From Candidatus Latescibacterota bacterium (GTDB lineage Bacteria > Latescibacterota > UBA2968 > UBA8231): a stretch of DNA of 62,686 nucleotides. Of the stretch, positions 15,937-24,381 are shown piece after piece. The stretch's first letter is position 1. Each line of letters begins with the position of its first letter. The notes beneath the pieces are model-generated. The model was not told the origin of the DNA, ran no database searches, and saw nothing but the letters and a program-made list of their open reading frames with translations. The translations under genes and the position numbers were made by a program. The DNA is taken from assembly GCA_022827835.1 (NCBI GenBank), contig JAJEIO010000048.1, positions 1 to 62,686 of the forward strand. Reading direction: 5' to 3'.

Positions 15937-17886
15937 ATGGCTGAAATCGACTCTTCTGACAAGGCATCGGCCCCCATTACGGGCCGGAGCATTCTCGTCG
16001 GTGCCGCGCTGAGCTTGGCCATTGCCATCGGCATTCCCTACGGCAGCATGGTCATCCAAGGCTCGCGCCTCGGGCTAAGCTCGGCCACGCCAGCCGCGTT
16101 CTTTTTGCTGTTCGTCCTGCTGCTGACTGTCCAAGTCGCCTTGGGACGCTGGGGTTTTCGGCGCGGCGAGTTGGTCGTCATCTTCGCCATGATGGCCGTG
16201 GCCACAGCCATCCCCACGCGCGGCGTAGTGGGCATGCTGCTGCCGATGATCACCGGCACCTTCTACTACGCCACTCCCGAAAACCAATGGGCCGACGTAG
16301 TCCACCCGTTTCTCTCCGATTGGATGGTGGTGTACGATCCGGCCGCAGTAAAGGCATTTTACGAGGGCACCAAAGGCTCGGCCATCCCCTACGACGTCTG
16401 GCTCAAGCCGCTCGGGCGCTGGTTTGTATTCTACGCGGCGTTTTACGCAACCATTATCGCGGCCATAAGCATCTTGCGCCGCCAGTGGGTTGACAACGAG
16501 CGCCTCGTCTTTCCGCTGGCCCAAGTCCCACTTGCCATGATCCAAGACGACGAGGGCAAGCAAAGAAGCCTCAAACCCTTTTTTCGCAACCCCATCATGT
16601 GGTGCGGCTTGCTGTTGCCCTTCTTGTTCAACAGCACCAACGCCCTGCACCATTACTTCAACTTTGTCCCCTCCCTCGCCCTTCAGACCAGCGTCGAACT
16701 GTTCAGCCGCACGGCCTCGCTCAACATCCGCATCAACTTCCTGATGTTCGGCTTTGCGTATTTTATCAACTCCAATATCGCCTTCAGCCTGTGGTTTTTC
16801 TACCTGCTGCACGTGATCCAAGAAAGCATCTTCCGCTACATCGGCATCTTCAGCCCCGAGGAGCTAGGGCCTTGGACCGGGTCTGGGCCGGTGGGCGCGA
16901 TCATGGGGCATCAGATGATGGGCGCGCTCATCGTCTTGGTGTTCTACGGGCTGTGGACGGCGCGGCCTCACCTCAAAAACGTCCTGCGCAAAGCCTTGTG
17001 GGGCGACGACCGGATCGATGACTCTGCGGAGATCCTTTCCTACCGGGCCGCGTTTTGGCTCTTCGTCGGCGGTGCCTGCGCGATGGGCTTATGGCTGTGG
17101 AAGAGCGGAATCCCGGCTTGGATCGTGCCCTTCTTCCTGTTCTCGTCGCTGGTCATATTCATCGGCCTAGCGCGCGTCATCGCCGAGGCGGGCATGCCCA
17201 CTGTAACCCCGGAAATGGTCCCAGCCGGCTTTGTCGTCTCCGGCGTTGGGGTCCCCGCTCTCGGCGCGCAGGGCATGGTCGCCACGGGCTACTCTTTGGT
17301 CTGGGCGGGGGACTTGCTGGTCTTTATGACTGCGCCCCTCACCAACAGCCTGCGCTTGGGCAGCGCGATTAGCGGCACCCGCCGCCGGCTCTTTTGGGCG
17401 ATTGTCGCGGCCATACTTATCAGCCTCGTGGTCTCCTGCTGGTTCATGCTCTACCTCGCGTACCGCGACGGCGCGATCAACCTGCATCCTCAGTACTTCA
17501 CGGGTTTTGCCAGATACCCCTCGGACCTTGCCGCGAAAAAGCTCGCCAATCCCACGGGGCCGAGCCTCGTCGGATGGCTGTGGACGGGTTTTGGCGCCCT
17601 GATCATGGGCGGCTTGATGACCGCCCGCCACTTCTTCGTGTGGTGGCCTTTTCACCCGCTCGGCTTTGCCGTGAGTACCGGCTGGGTAATGAACAGCATC
17701 TGGTTTTCGATCTTTCTCGCCTGGCTCATCAAGATCACCGTCCTCAAATACGGCGGTCCCCGCACGTACCTCCTCACCCGCCCCTTTTTCGTCGGGATCG
17801 TGCTCGGCCAGTTCGTCGCCGCCGGCCTGTGGCTGGTGGTGGATGGCTTCACCGGCATGGTTGGCAACCGAACACCTGTATATTAG
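15937..17886 (+). CDS. Polytopic membrane protein, DUF6785-like family
   Basis: A 649-residue integral membrane protein with roughly twelve or more hydrophobic helices, starting SILVGAALSLAIAIGIPYG. It resembles the large DUF6784/DUF6785 proteins seen in Planctomycetes, Latescibacterota and relatives, which have OPT-transporter-like topology but unknown function. A conserved-looking loop RARVIAEAGMPTVTPEMVP-type segment (near 17170-17225) and the LRLGSAISGTRRR loop lie between helices. The start was set at ATG 15937; an upstream TTG would overlap the divergent SGNH start. No clear Shine-Dalgarno is seen. The PPIase gene begins 13 nt after the stop, so this may head the envelope operon. Confidence 0.68.
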   Translation: MAEIDSSDKASAPITGRSILVGAALSLAIAIGIPYGSMVIQGSRLGLSSATPAAFFLLFVLLLTVQVALGRWGFRRGELVVIFAMMAVATAIPTRGVVGMLLPMITGTFYYATPENQWADVVHPFLSDWMVVYDPAAVKAFYEGTKGSAIPYDVWLKPLGRWFVFYAAFYATIIAAISILRRQWVDNERLVFPLAQVPLAMIQDDEGKQRSLKPFFRNPIMWCGLLLPFLFNSTNALHHYFNFVPSLALQTSVELFSRTASLNIRINFLMFGFAYFINSNIAFSLWFFYLLHVIQESIFRYIGIFSPEELGPWTGSGPVGAIMGHQMMGALIVLVFYGLWTARPHLKNVLRKALWGDDRIDDSAEILSYRAAFWLFVGGACAMGLWLWKSGIPAWIVPFFLFSSLVIFIGLARVIAEAGMPTVTPEMVPAGFVVSGVGVPALGAQGMVATGYSLVWAGDLLVFMTAPLTNSLRLGSAISGTRRRLFWAIVAAILISLVVSCWFMLYLAYRDGAINLHPQYFTGFARYPSDLAAKKLANPTGPSLVGWLWTGFGALIMGGLMTARHFFVWWPFHPLGFAVSTGWVMNSIWFSIFLAWLIKITVLKYGGPRTYLLTRPFFVGIVLGQFVAAGLWLVVDGFTGMVGNRTPVY

Positions 17887-17899
17887 AAGGAAAAAATCT

Positions 17900-19537
17900 A
17901 TGCGTCCTCTATACATCCTTGCTATCGTCCTCGCGGCCTGTTCTCAGGAAACGAACGCTCCCGTAGCGCGAGTCGATGACGTGCCCATCTCAGGAGAGAG
18001 CCTGCGGTCCTTTGTCGAAAAGCTACCCCCAGGCTTGCGCCATCCCGAAGGCGGCGACGCAGCGCGGCGGCAATACGTGCAATCGCTCATCGACCGCCAA
18101 CTAATCCTCAAAGAGGCCCTCGTCCACGGGCTGGACACGCTGCAATCGGTAAAACGCACCGTGGATGAGGCCGTGGATGCGCGCGTCATCGCCCTCTATC
18201 GGGCGCGCAACATAACCGCTCAGGTGCAAGTGCCCGAAGAGGATGTGCGGCGCGTCTTTGCCGAGGAAGGCTACCACCGCGAGCGCAGGCTCAACGCAAT
18301 TTTGGTCCACACCCGCGCTGAAATCGAAGCGGCCGTGGCCGCGCTCGCCGCCGGCCAGCCCTTTGCCGAAGTAGCCCGCGCCCACTCGCTCGACAAGCGC
18401 TCGGCTGAACAGGGCGGCGAATTGGGCTTTATTGGCCGCGAGGCCGCGCCCAGTCTGCACATCCCCGCCGAGGTCTTCAATACGCTGCCCTTGGGGGAAA
18501 TATCCGCTCCTTTGCGCGCTGGCCTTAGTTGGCACATCGTCCGCTTCACCGAAGACCGCGACACGCCCTACGAGCGCTATCGGCCCCTTATTGAGGAGCT
18601 GCTATTTAGCGAGCGTCTAGCCCAGGTGGAGGCCGAGCACTTTGAGTCGCTTCGCGCGACTGCCGGGGCGGTCCTCGACCGCGCCGGGCTGCAACTCATG
18701 ATCAGCGCGGCCCAGCGGGAAGATGGCGCGTTGCTCGACACGTCCACTGCGCCGCTCTACACCTTTGCCGAGGGCCAGGCCACAGTCGCCTCGGCGTACA
18801 AGGCCCTGCGACGGCTCAATGCCCAGCGCAGTCTCAAAGACAGTACGCGCGCACGCACCGCGCTAGACAGGCTAGTGCTGCGCCCCCTCCTCCAGCGGCG
18901 CGCCGCCCGCGAACAGGACCTGTACGACGATCCAGACATCCAACGGCTGGCCAAGAGAGCCTACCAAGACGCGCTGCTCAACGCCGTGCGCGAGCGCTTT
19001 GCAGCCGTCGAAATGCTCTCCGACGCCGAAGTGTGGTCCTACTACGACAGCCATCCCGACATGTTTTATCACGAAGAGTCCGTCGAGGTCGAAGAACTGC
19101 TCGCGTCTAGCCCAGCCGAAGCCCAGTGGCTCAGCGACCAACTCGCTGCCGGTGCGAGTTTTGCCGATCTCGCCGACCGCAGCGTGCGCGCCCAAGCAGT
19201 CCAGTCGCAAGCGCGCTTCCACTTCCACCTGCGCGACGAGAAGCTCTATCCGCGCCTAGTCCCGGCCATCTACGCCGCGGAACCCGGCCAACTCATCGGG
19301 CCGATTCGGGTGCGCGACGGGTACTCCATTTTCCGCGTCCAAGGACGCAACCCCGGCAGGGTCGAGCCGTACGAGCAGGTCCAGCGCCGCGCCCGCGCTC
19401 TGTTGCGCCGCGAGCGGGAAAACGCGGCCTTCACCAGCTTTGTCAAAGACTTGCGCCAGCGCTATCAGAGCCGGGTCGAGATCGACGAGCGAGCACTCAA
19501 GGCCGCCCTGCCGGATTCGCTGGTCCAAGGCACCTGA
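17900..19537 (+). CDS. Peptidylprolyl isomerase lipoprotein (SurA/PpiC type)
   Basis: A 545-residue protein starting at ATG 17900 behind AGAAGG. The signal peptide ends in lipobox VLAAC, so it is probably anchored in the periplasm. A SurA-like helical N-terminal region (about 25-125) precedes a parvulin domain (about 125-230) with the usual QGGELGFIGR and GEISAPLRAGLSWHIVRF blocks. A second, more degenerate parvulin-like segment follows (about 390-475, with EPGQLIGPIRVRDGYSIFRV), then a C-terminal helix. It should assist folding of exported or outer-membrane proteins. The TPR lipoprotein and surface-protein genes directly downstream support this. Confidence 0.85.
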   Translation: MRPLYILAIVLAACSQETNAPVARVDDVPISGESLRSFVEKLPPGLRHPEGGDAARRQYVQSLIDRQLILKEALVHGLDTLQSVKRTVDEAVDARVIALYRARNITAQVQVPEEDVRRVFAEEGYHRERRLNAILVHTRAEIEAAVAALAAGQPFAEVARAHSLDKRSAEQGGELGFIGREAAPSLHIPAEVFNTLPLGEISAPLRAGLSWHIVRFTEDRDTPYERYRPLIEELLFSERLAQVEAEHFESLRATAGAVLDRAGLQLMISAAQREDGALLDTSTAPLYTFAEGQATVASAYKALRRLNAQRSLKDSTRARTALDRLVLRPLLQRRAAREQDLYDDPDIQRLAKRAYQDALLNAVRERFAAVEMLSDAEVWSYYDSHPDMFYHEESVEVEELLASSPAEAQWLSDQLAAGASFADLADRSVRAQAVQSQARFHFHLRDEKLYPRLVPAIYAAEPGQLIGPIRVRDGYSIFRVQGRNPGRVEPYEQVQRRARALLRRERENAAFTSFVKDLRQRYQSRVEIDERALKAALPDSLVQGT

Positions 19538-19540
19538 GCG

Positions 19541-21061
19541 ATGACCGCGCGCCTGTTGCTGATTTTGGGTGCAATCGCCTGCGCCGACCAACCCGACCCG
19601 CAAGACGCGGCCCGTCCCGCAGAAGCCCGCCGCTTGCTCCAGCGCGGTACGCTCTTCTTGCAACAGGCCCGGCCCGCCCGCGCCCTAGCAGAACTCACAC
19701 AGGCCGTGGCACTCGATTCCGCGTCGAGCACCGCCCATTTTCAAAAGGGCCTAGCTCACGCTCGGCTCGACCAGCCCACTGCTGCCATCGCTGCCTTTGA
19801 ACGCGCCTTAGCCCTGACGCCCGACGACTCGACTGAACTCGCCGAAGTCCATCCCCGCGCGCATTTTGCCCTCGCCGCCGTGCTGCGAGACCAGCACCGC
19901 TACCTAGAGGCCGCAACCCATCTGGAGCAGGCCATTGCCCTCGCACCCGAGCGCGCCAAATACCACTTTTACCTAGGCGAAGTGCGCCGCGCCACGGGTG
20001 ATTTTGCCGGCGCACTCACAGCCTTCAAACGCACCATTGAACTTGCGCCCGACGACTCGACGACTCGACTGAGCTCGCCGAAGTCTGAGCTCGCCGAAGT
20101 CCACCTCGAAGCTCGCTACTACCACAGCGACCTGCTCGTGCGAAATCAACAATTGTCCCAAGCACGCGCGGGTTTTGCCGACCTGCTCGCCCGCGACCCC
20201 GATCACGTCCAAGGCGGCTTAGGTCTAGGCGGCTTACTCATCCGCCTCGGAGAACCCGCAGCAGCCATCGCCGTACTCGAGCGCGCCGCCGCCGCCGACC
20301 CGCACAACCCCGCTCCCCACTACCTGTTGGCCCAAGCCTACACCGAGAGCGACCGTCCCGCCGCCGCCCGCAACGCGCAGGGCCGCTTCCAGCAGTTGAG
20401 CGCGGCCGAGCGCCACCTCAACCAGGGCAACATTTACATTCGCCAAGGCGCGTGGGACAAGGCGATCGACTCCCTAAGGCGCGCCCTTGCCAGCGACTCT
20501 ACTTCGGTGGAAATTCGCCTGCGCCTCGCCACTGTGTACGCGCAGCAAAAGCGCTTCGCCGACGCCCGCGCCGCGCTGGCGCAAGTCCTTGCCCGCAACC
20601 CCGACCACCGCGACGCCTCCATCATGCTGGGCGACCTGTACTTGCACGAGGGAAGGTCCAAAGAAGCCGACGAGTACTTCGTCCGTGCTTTGGCGATCGA
20701 TCCCGACTCCTTTGCCGCTGCTTATGGCTTGGGTCGTGCGCGTTTCAAAGGCGGCGACTTTGCTGGGGCCGTTGCCGCACTGCGCCAAGCCCTCACCCGC
20801 AATCCCGACCACCGCGATGCCCACTACGTCCTCGGACTAACCTACGTCCGCCAAACTAACTACCGCGATGCCCGCGCCCATTTTGCCCACAGCATTGCCC
20901 TCGACCCAGACCACGCGGAATCGCACTATGGACTAGCGCTGATCCTCATGCAGCAAGGTCAGCGGAAACAAGCGCGGCAAGCTCTGCAAAAGGTGCTCGC
21001 CCTCGCCCCGGATCACCAGCGCGCCCGGGCTAAGCTAAGCGAACTGGACCAAGGGCCGTAA
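19541..21061 (+). CDS. TPR-repeat lipoprotein
   Basis: A 506-residue protein beginning 3 nt after the PPIase stop. The N-terminus (LLLILGAIACAD) is a short signal with a plausible lipobox at Cys14. The rest is a run of about eleven or twelve tetratricopeptide repeats (for example YLEAATHLEQAIALAPERAKYHFYLGEVRR), an alpha-solenoid for protein-protein contact. A local microduplication at 20050-20099 inserts eight residues (TRLSSPKS) relative to the sister copy near 19827. Its place between a folding catalyst and surface-protein genes suggests an assembly scaffold at the cell envelope; no enzymatic motif is present. Confidence 0.85.
   Translation: MTARLLLILGAIACADQPDPQDAARPAEARRLLQRGTLFLQQARPARALAELTQAVALDSASSTAHFQKGLAHARLDQPTAAIAAFERALALTPDDSTELAEVHPRAHFALAAVLRDQHRYLEAATHLEQAIALAPERAKYHFYLGEVRRATGDFAGALTAFKRTIELAPDDSTTRLSSPKSELAEVHLEARYYHSDLLVRNQQLSQARAGFADLLARDPDHVQGGLGLGGLLIRLGEPAAAIAVLERAAAADPHNPAPHYLLAQAYTESDRPAAARNAQGRFQQLSAAERHLNQGNIYIRQGAWDKAIDSLRRALASDSTSVEIRLRLATVYAQQKRFADARAALAQVLARNPDHRDASIMLGDLYLHEGRSKEADEYFVRALAIDPDSFAAAYGLGRARFKGGDFAGAVAALRQALTRNPDHRDAHYVLGLTYVRQTNYRDARAHFAHSIALDPDHAESHYGLALILMQQGQRKQARQALQKVLALAPDHQRARAKLSELDQGP
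20050..20099 (+). repeat. Slipped-strand microduplications inside a TPR gene
   Basis: An 8-bp unit GACGACTC occurs twice in tandem and a 16-bp unit TGAGCTCGCCGAAGTC occurs twice in tandem. Compared with the single-copy paralogous segment near 19827-19852 the net gain is 24 bp, so the frame is kept. Confidence 0.8.
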
Positions 21062-21072
21062 GTAGCCGCTTC

Positions 21073-21209
21073 CGCGTCCTGTGTTTGGCGGCCTTTGCCG
21101 ATGTACCTGACGCGCTGGAGTCCTTTTCCCGGTGGACAGGCGGGCATGTGGCTTCTCTTTAAACCTTGACAACGACGAGTATCTCGACCTATTTGCTTCA
21201 ACTATGACT
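21073..21209 (+). pseudogene. Decayed CRTAC1/ASPIC-UnbV-like (FG-GAP) fragment
   Basis: The gap between the TPR gene and the 1003-residue protein gene retains coding traces. One frame reads AAFADVPDALESFSRWTGGHV before a TAA at 21160-21162; the next frame continues with LNLDNDEYLDLFAS (21159-21203). FG-GAP/VCBS calcium loops of CRTAC1-type proteins have the form DxDNDGxLDLF, usually just after a GGHGAAFAD-like segment. The order and spacing fit an N-terminal CRTAC1 fragment broken by a frameshift and truncated. CRTAC1 genes commonly neighbour TPR genes in such genomes. Confidence 0.5.
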
Positions 21210-21228
21210 GGATCCTCAGGAGGGCACC

Positions 21229-24200
21229 ATGAGACTCTTAGCGTTTCTCGTCATCTGCTTGGCACCGCTGCTCGCAGCCGACGCCCAAAAAGGCCATCGC
21301 GTCACCAGCCGCTCCGTAGTAGTCAACAGAGCCGCGCACTGGCACAACTGGCAGCTCCCCACCCACGCCGTGAGGGTATCGCCGGACGGCACGGTCGAGC
21401 CGCACTTTTTTCGCGAGCACTTCAATTTGCTCGACGATCTAGGGACCTTTACCCGCCCTATCCCCGAGCTGCGTCGCCGCAGCAACCAGACCGCCATCCT
21501 CAACATCGATAGCACCCAGACCCGCGACGTGAAAGGCGAGGTCATCGTCGACCGCAAGGGCAACCCCATTTACTCCTATTTCTTTCGTCCGGGCATCAGC
21601 CGCGTTGGCTCGAATGCGGCCGCAGCCGCCAACATCCTCGACGACGATCCAACCACCTTCTGGGAGCCCGACCCGCAGGCACCGATCGACGACTGGTGGA
21701 TCGAAATAGACTTGGGTCGCGTCGTGGCGGTCGATTCCCTCGTCATTCACTTTGTCGAAGAAGAACTAGGCGATCCCTTCTTCCAGTTCCGCGTCCTCGC
21801 CGCGCCCGACCAAGAGCCGGTGCAGGAAAACGCCGACAAAATCACCTTTGAACGCATCGCCAACACCAAAGCCCCCAACCGCGACCAGCGCACCTTCCGC
21901 ATCGGTCTCGAACAACTCAATGCCGACCCCGGCTGGCAGGGCAAGCTGGTAGAGACCATCCGCATCGTGGTCAGCGATACCCGCGGCGAGCGCGGCGAGC
22001 GCATTAGCGAAGGGGAATGGCAGGACTTGCCAGCCGACGAGCGCGGCGCGATCATCTATTTCATCCGCGACGAACAGGGCTTTGAAGAGCCGGTTGAGCA
22101 AGCGATCTACGAAAGCCTCGACCCCCAGCGCCAAGGCCGTTTGGATTACTACCGGCGCGAACGGCCGCGCCTAGCCGGAATCGAGGTGTACGGATTTGGC
22201 GACAACATCAGCAGCGGCTTGGTGGCTGGCGGCGGCCAACTCGACCTGACCGGCGACGGTTTCATACCAGGACCGGCTTTCGACGCGGATTTCAACACCA
22301 ACTTCCTGCATCTGGTTTGGTCGCCGACCATCGACCGCGGCGTGCTCACCGTTGATATGGGCGCGTCGTTTTGGCTCGACGCCATGCGCATTTCCTCGAC
22401 CCGGCCCCGGCCCTATATAGACGGATACTTGATCCGAGGCTCCGACGGCTCGCGCGATACGCGCGGCAAGATCAAGTGGGCGCGCCTCAGTCCCCGCTTT
22501 CGCGAGGACAATAGCCGCGACCGCTTTGAACACATTCTCGACACCTATGATCCTAGCCCCAAGCTCCGCTTTCTCGAAATAAGCATCATCTCGGCGGACC
22601 CGCGCCGTCGAGGCGGGTATAACACTGGGCCGAACATTGCCGAGTACCAGCTTTTTTCCACCGGCTATCCAGCGCAAGTAGTGCTGACCTCCGACCTTAT
22701 TGCGTTGCCTGGGGCGCGCAACTTCGGGGCCATTACTTGGGAGGCCGAGACACCCCCAGGTACGACCGTCGCAATCCGCACCCGCACCGGCGACCTGCTG
22801 GGCAAGGTCGTTCGCTACTTCGACAAAACGGGCAACGAAATCACCTATGACGCTTGGAAAAACCTCTTGGCCCGACTCAAGGGGCCAGCCGACACTACCT
22901 TCGTGTCCACCAGCGGCTGGAGCCCTTGGAGCCGTGCCTACCAGCAGCCCGGCGACATCGTCACCTCCCCCGGCCTGCGCAAATTCTTGCAGTTCCAAGT
23001 CGAGATGATTACCACCGACCGCGAGGCCGCAGCTTCGATTCGCTCGCTCGCGGTTGAACTGCTCAATCCCGTGGCCGAGCGCATCGCGGCCGAGCTGTGG
23101 CCGGCCTCGGTGGAAGTCTCCGGTGTGCGGGAGACCTTTGACGTCTTTGCTCAGCCCTACTTCATCGAGTCGCCTGCGGCCTCGCGCAGTTCTGGCTTCA
23201 ACGAGATTCTGCTGACCATGCCAGCCTCGGAAAAGCTCGAACTCTTGGAGCTTGGCATCAGCGGTCCAGATGGCGAAAAGGTCTTGCGCCCTGGGACCGA
23301 GCGCGGCGTGTTCACAGCCAGCGACCAGACGCAAGCTGCGCTTTTGGCCAACGGCGGCGACTCGATCTGGGTGCGCCTAGACGACGCGCTCAACATCCTG
23401 CCCGCAGCCAGCCGCACGTACAATCGCATTACCCTTGAAGGCGAAGAGGTGCCTGTGACCCAAGACGGCTTGCCGCTTACGGGCGCGGCGTACGGCACCC
23501 TCGACGAAGACGAACGGGGGGCCATCCGCTACTTCCGCCGCAATGGTGACCAGCTCAGCGAGATCGACCAAACCAGCTACCAAGACCTGCCCGGCGAGGA
23601 GCAAGGCCCCGTCCGCTACTTCCGCATTCTGCGCGGCGACGGCGCTCAGTTCCCCTTTGACGCGCTCGGCGACTCGCTCGACTCGCGCGCGTACAACCGC
23701 CTCGCCACGGCCGAGCGCGGCATGGTAACCGGGCCGGGCCAACGCTTCCGCTTGCGCCTTTCAGCACCGGTCTTTCTCAACGGCACCACATTGCGCCTGT
23801 TCGTCCGCCATGCAGCAAGCGCCGACGCCGAGGAGGCATGGCAGGCCGTTGAAGCGGGCGACGCCGACGAAGGAGTCGCCAGCAATACGCTTTCAATCAA
23901 CGTCCCCATCGACAGCGATCTCGTTCATGGTCTCTCGGTCGGGCCCAACCCTTTTACCCCCAATGGCGACGGGATCAACGACTCGGCGGAAATCTCGCTG
24001 GACATCTTCAAGCTCACTTCCAGCCGCCGCCTCCAAGTGCGGATTTACACGCTCAATGGGCGACGGGTTTGGCGGCGCGAGGAAATGGTGCTAAGCGGCC
24101 GCACCACCGTGCGTTGGGACGGCGTCGATGACCACGGTCGCCGTGCGCCGCCCGGGCTATATCTGTGCCAAGTCCAACTCGACGCCGACGCCGAGGGGCA

Positions 24201-24240
24201 ACCGACGACCCAAGCGCGGATTATCGCCGTGGCCTACTAG
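21229..24240 (+). CDS. Large exported surface protein with discoidin-like and FlgD-like domains (paralogue A)
   Basis: A 1003-residue secreted protein with signal peptide (LLAFLVICLAPLLAADA) and AGGAGGG before the ATG. Residues about 130-230 look like an F5/8 type C (discoidin) domain: NILDDDPTTFWEPDP, then WWIEIDLGRVVAVDSLVIHF. A second such unit follows around residues 360-480. A module with AIRTRTGDLLG and SGWSPWSRAY occurs near 517-600. The C-terminal 105 residues are a FlgD-like Ig domain: VGPNPFTPNGDGIND, VRIYTLNGRRVWR, VRWDGVDDHGRR, PPGLYLCQV, ending AVAY. A short motif of the form YxxLxxxERGxIxYF recurs about five times. It is likely displayed at the cell surface; its function is unknown. 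Paralogues lie at 29365-31455 and 31601-33721. Confidence 0.8.
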   Translation: MRLLAFLVICLAPLLAADAQKGHRVTSRSVVVNRAAHWHNWQLPTHAVRVSPDGTVEPHFFREHFNLLDDLGTFTRPIPELRRRSNQTAILNIDSTQTRDVKGEVIVDRKGNPIYSYFFRPGISRVGSNAAAAANILDDDPTTFWEPDPQAPIDDWWIEIDLGRVVAVDSLVIHFVEEELGDPFFQFRVLAAPDQEPVQENADKITFERIANTKAPNRDQRTFRIGLEQLNADPGWQGKLVETIRIVVSDTRGERGERISEGEWQDLPADERGAIIYFIRDEQGFEEPVEQAIYESLDPQRQGRLDYYRRERPRLAGIEVYGFGDNISSGLVAGGGQLDLTGDGFIPGPAFDADFNTNFLHLVWSPTIDRGVLTVDMGASFWLDAMRISSTRPRPYIDGYLIRGSDGSRDTRGKIKWARLSPRFREDNSRDRFEHILDTYDPSPKLRFLEISIISADPRRRGGYNTGPNIAEYQLFSTGYPAQVVLTSDLIALPGARNFGAITWEAETPPGTTVAIRTRTGDLLGKVVRYFDKTGNEITYDAWKNLLARLKGPADTTFVSTSGWSPWSRAYQQPGDIVTSPGLRKFLQFQVEMITTDREAAASIRSLAVELLNPVAERIAAELWPASVEVSGVRETFDVFAQPYFIESPAASRSSGFNEILLTMPASEKLELLELGISGPDGEKVLRPGTERGVFTASDQTQAALLANGGDSIWVRLDDALNILPAASRTYNRITLEGEEVPVTQDGLPLTGAAYGTLDEDERGAIRYFRRNGDQLSEIDQTSYQDLPGEEQGPVRYFRILRGDGAQFPFDALGDSLDSRAYNRLATAERGMVTGPGQRFRLRLSAPVFLNGTTLRLFVRHAASADAEEAWQAVEAGDADEGVASNTLSINVPIDSDLVHGLSVGPNPFTPNGDGINDSAEISLDIFKLTSSRRLQVRIYTLNGRRVWRREEMVLSGRTTVRWDGVDDHGRRAPPGLYLCQVQLDADAEGQPTTQARIIAVAY

Positions 24241-24274
24241 TTATTGCTGGAACGCTCGATGCCAATTATCATTG

Positions 24275-24360
24275 AGAATTAGGAATTAGGAATTAGACCT
24301 TGCCAAGCAGCACGAACTGGGAGGCGGTTGGGTCCATTCGCATTCGTAATTCCTAATTCT
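24275..24360. repeat. Inverted repeat with 7-bp tandem units (MITE-like or leader hairpin)
   Basis: The arms AGAATTAGGAATTA (24275-24288) and its exact complement TAATTCCTAATTCT (24347-24360) enclose 58 nt. The left side also contains GAATTAG three times in tandem (24276-24296). The element occupies most of the 141-bp gap between paralogue A and the barrel gene and ends just before the latter's ribosome site. Confidence 0.65.
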
Positions 24361-24381
24361 TAGTTGAAGGAGGGATTGCAG

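Noticed and set aside
22171..23334. A 387-codon antisense frame inside the 1003-residue surface protein.
   Set aside because: No signal peptide, domain or ribosome site; the sense strand has domains throughout.
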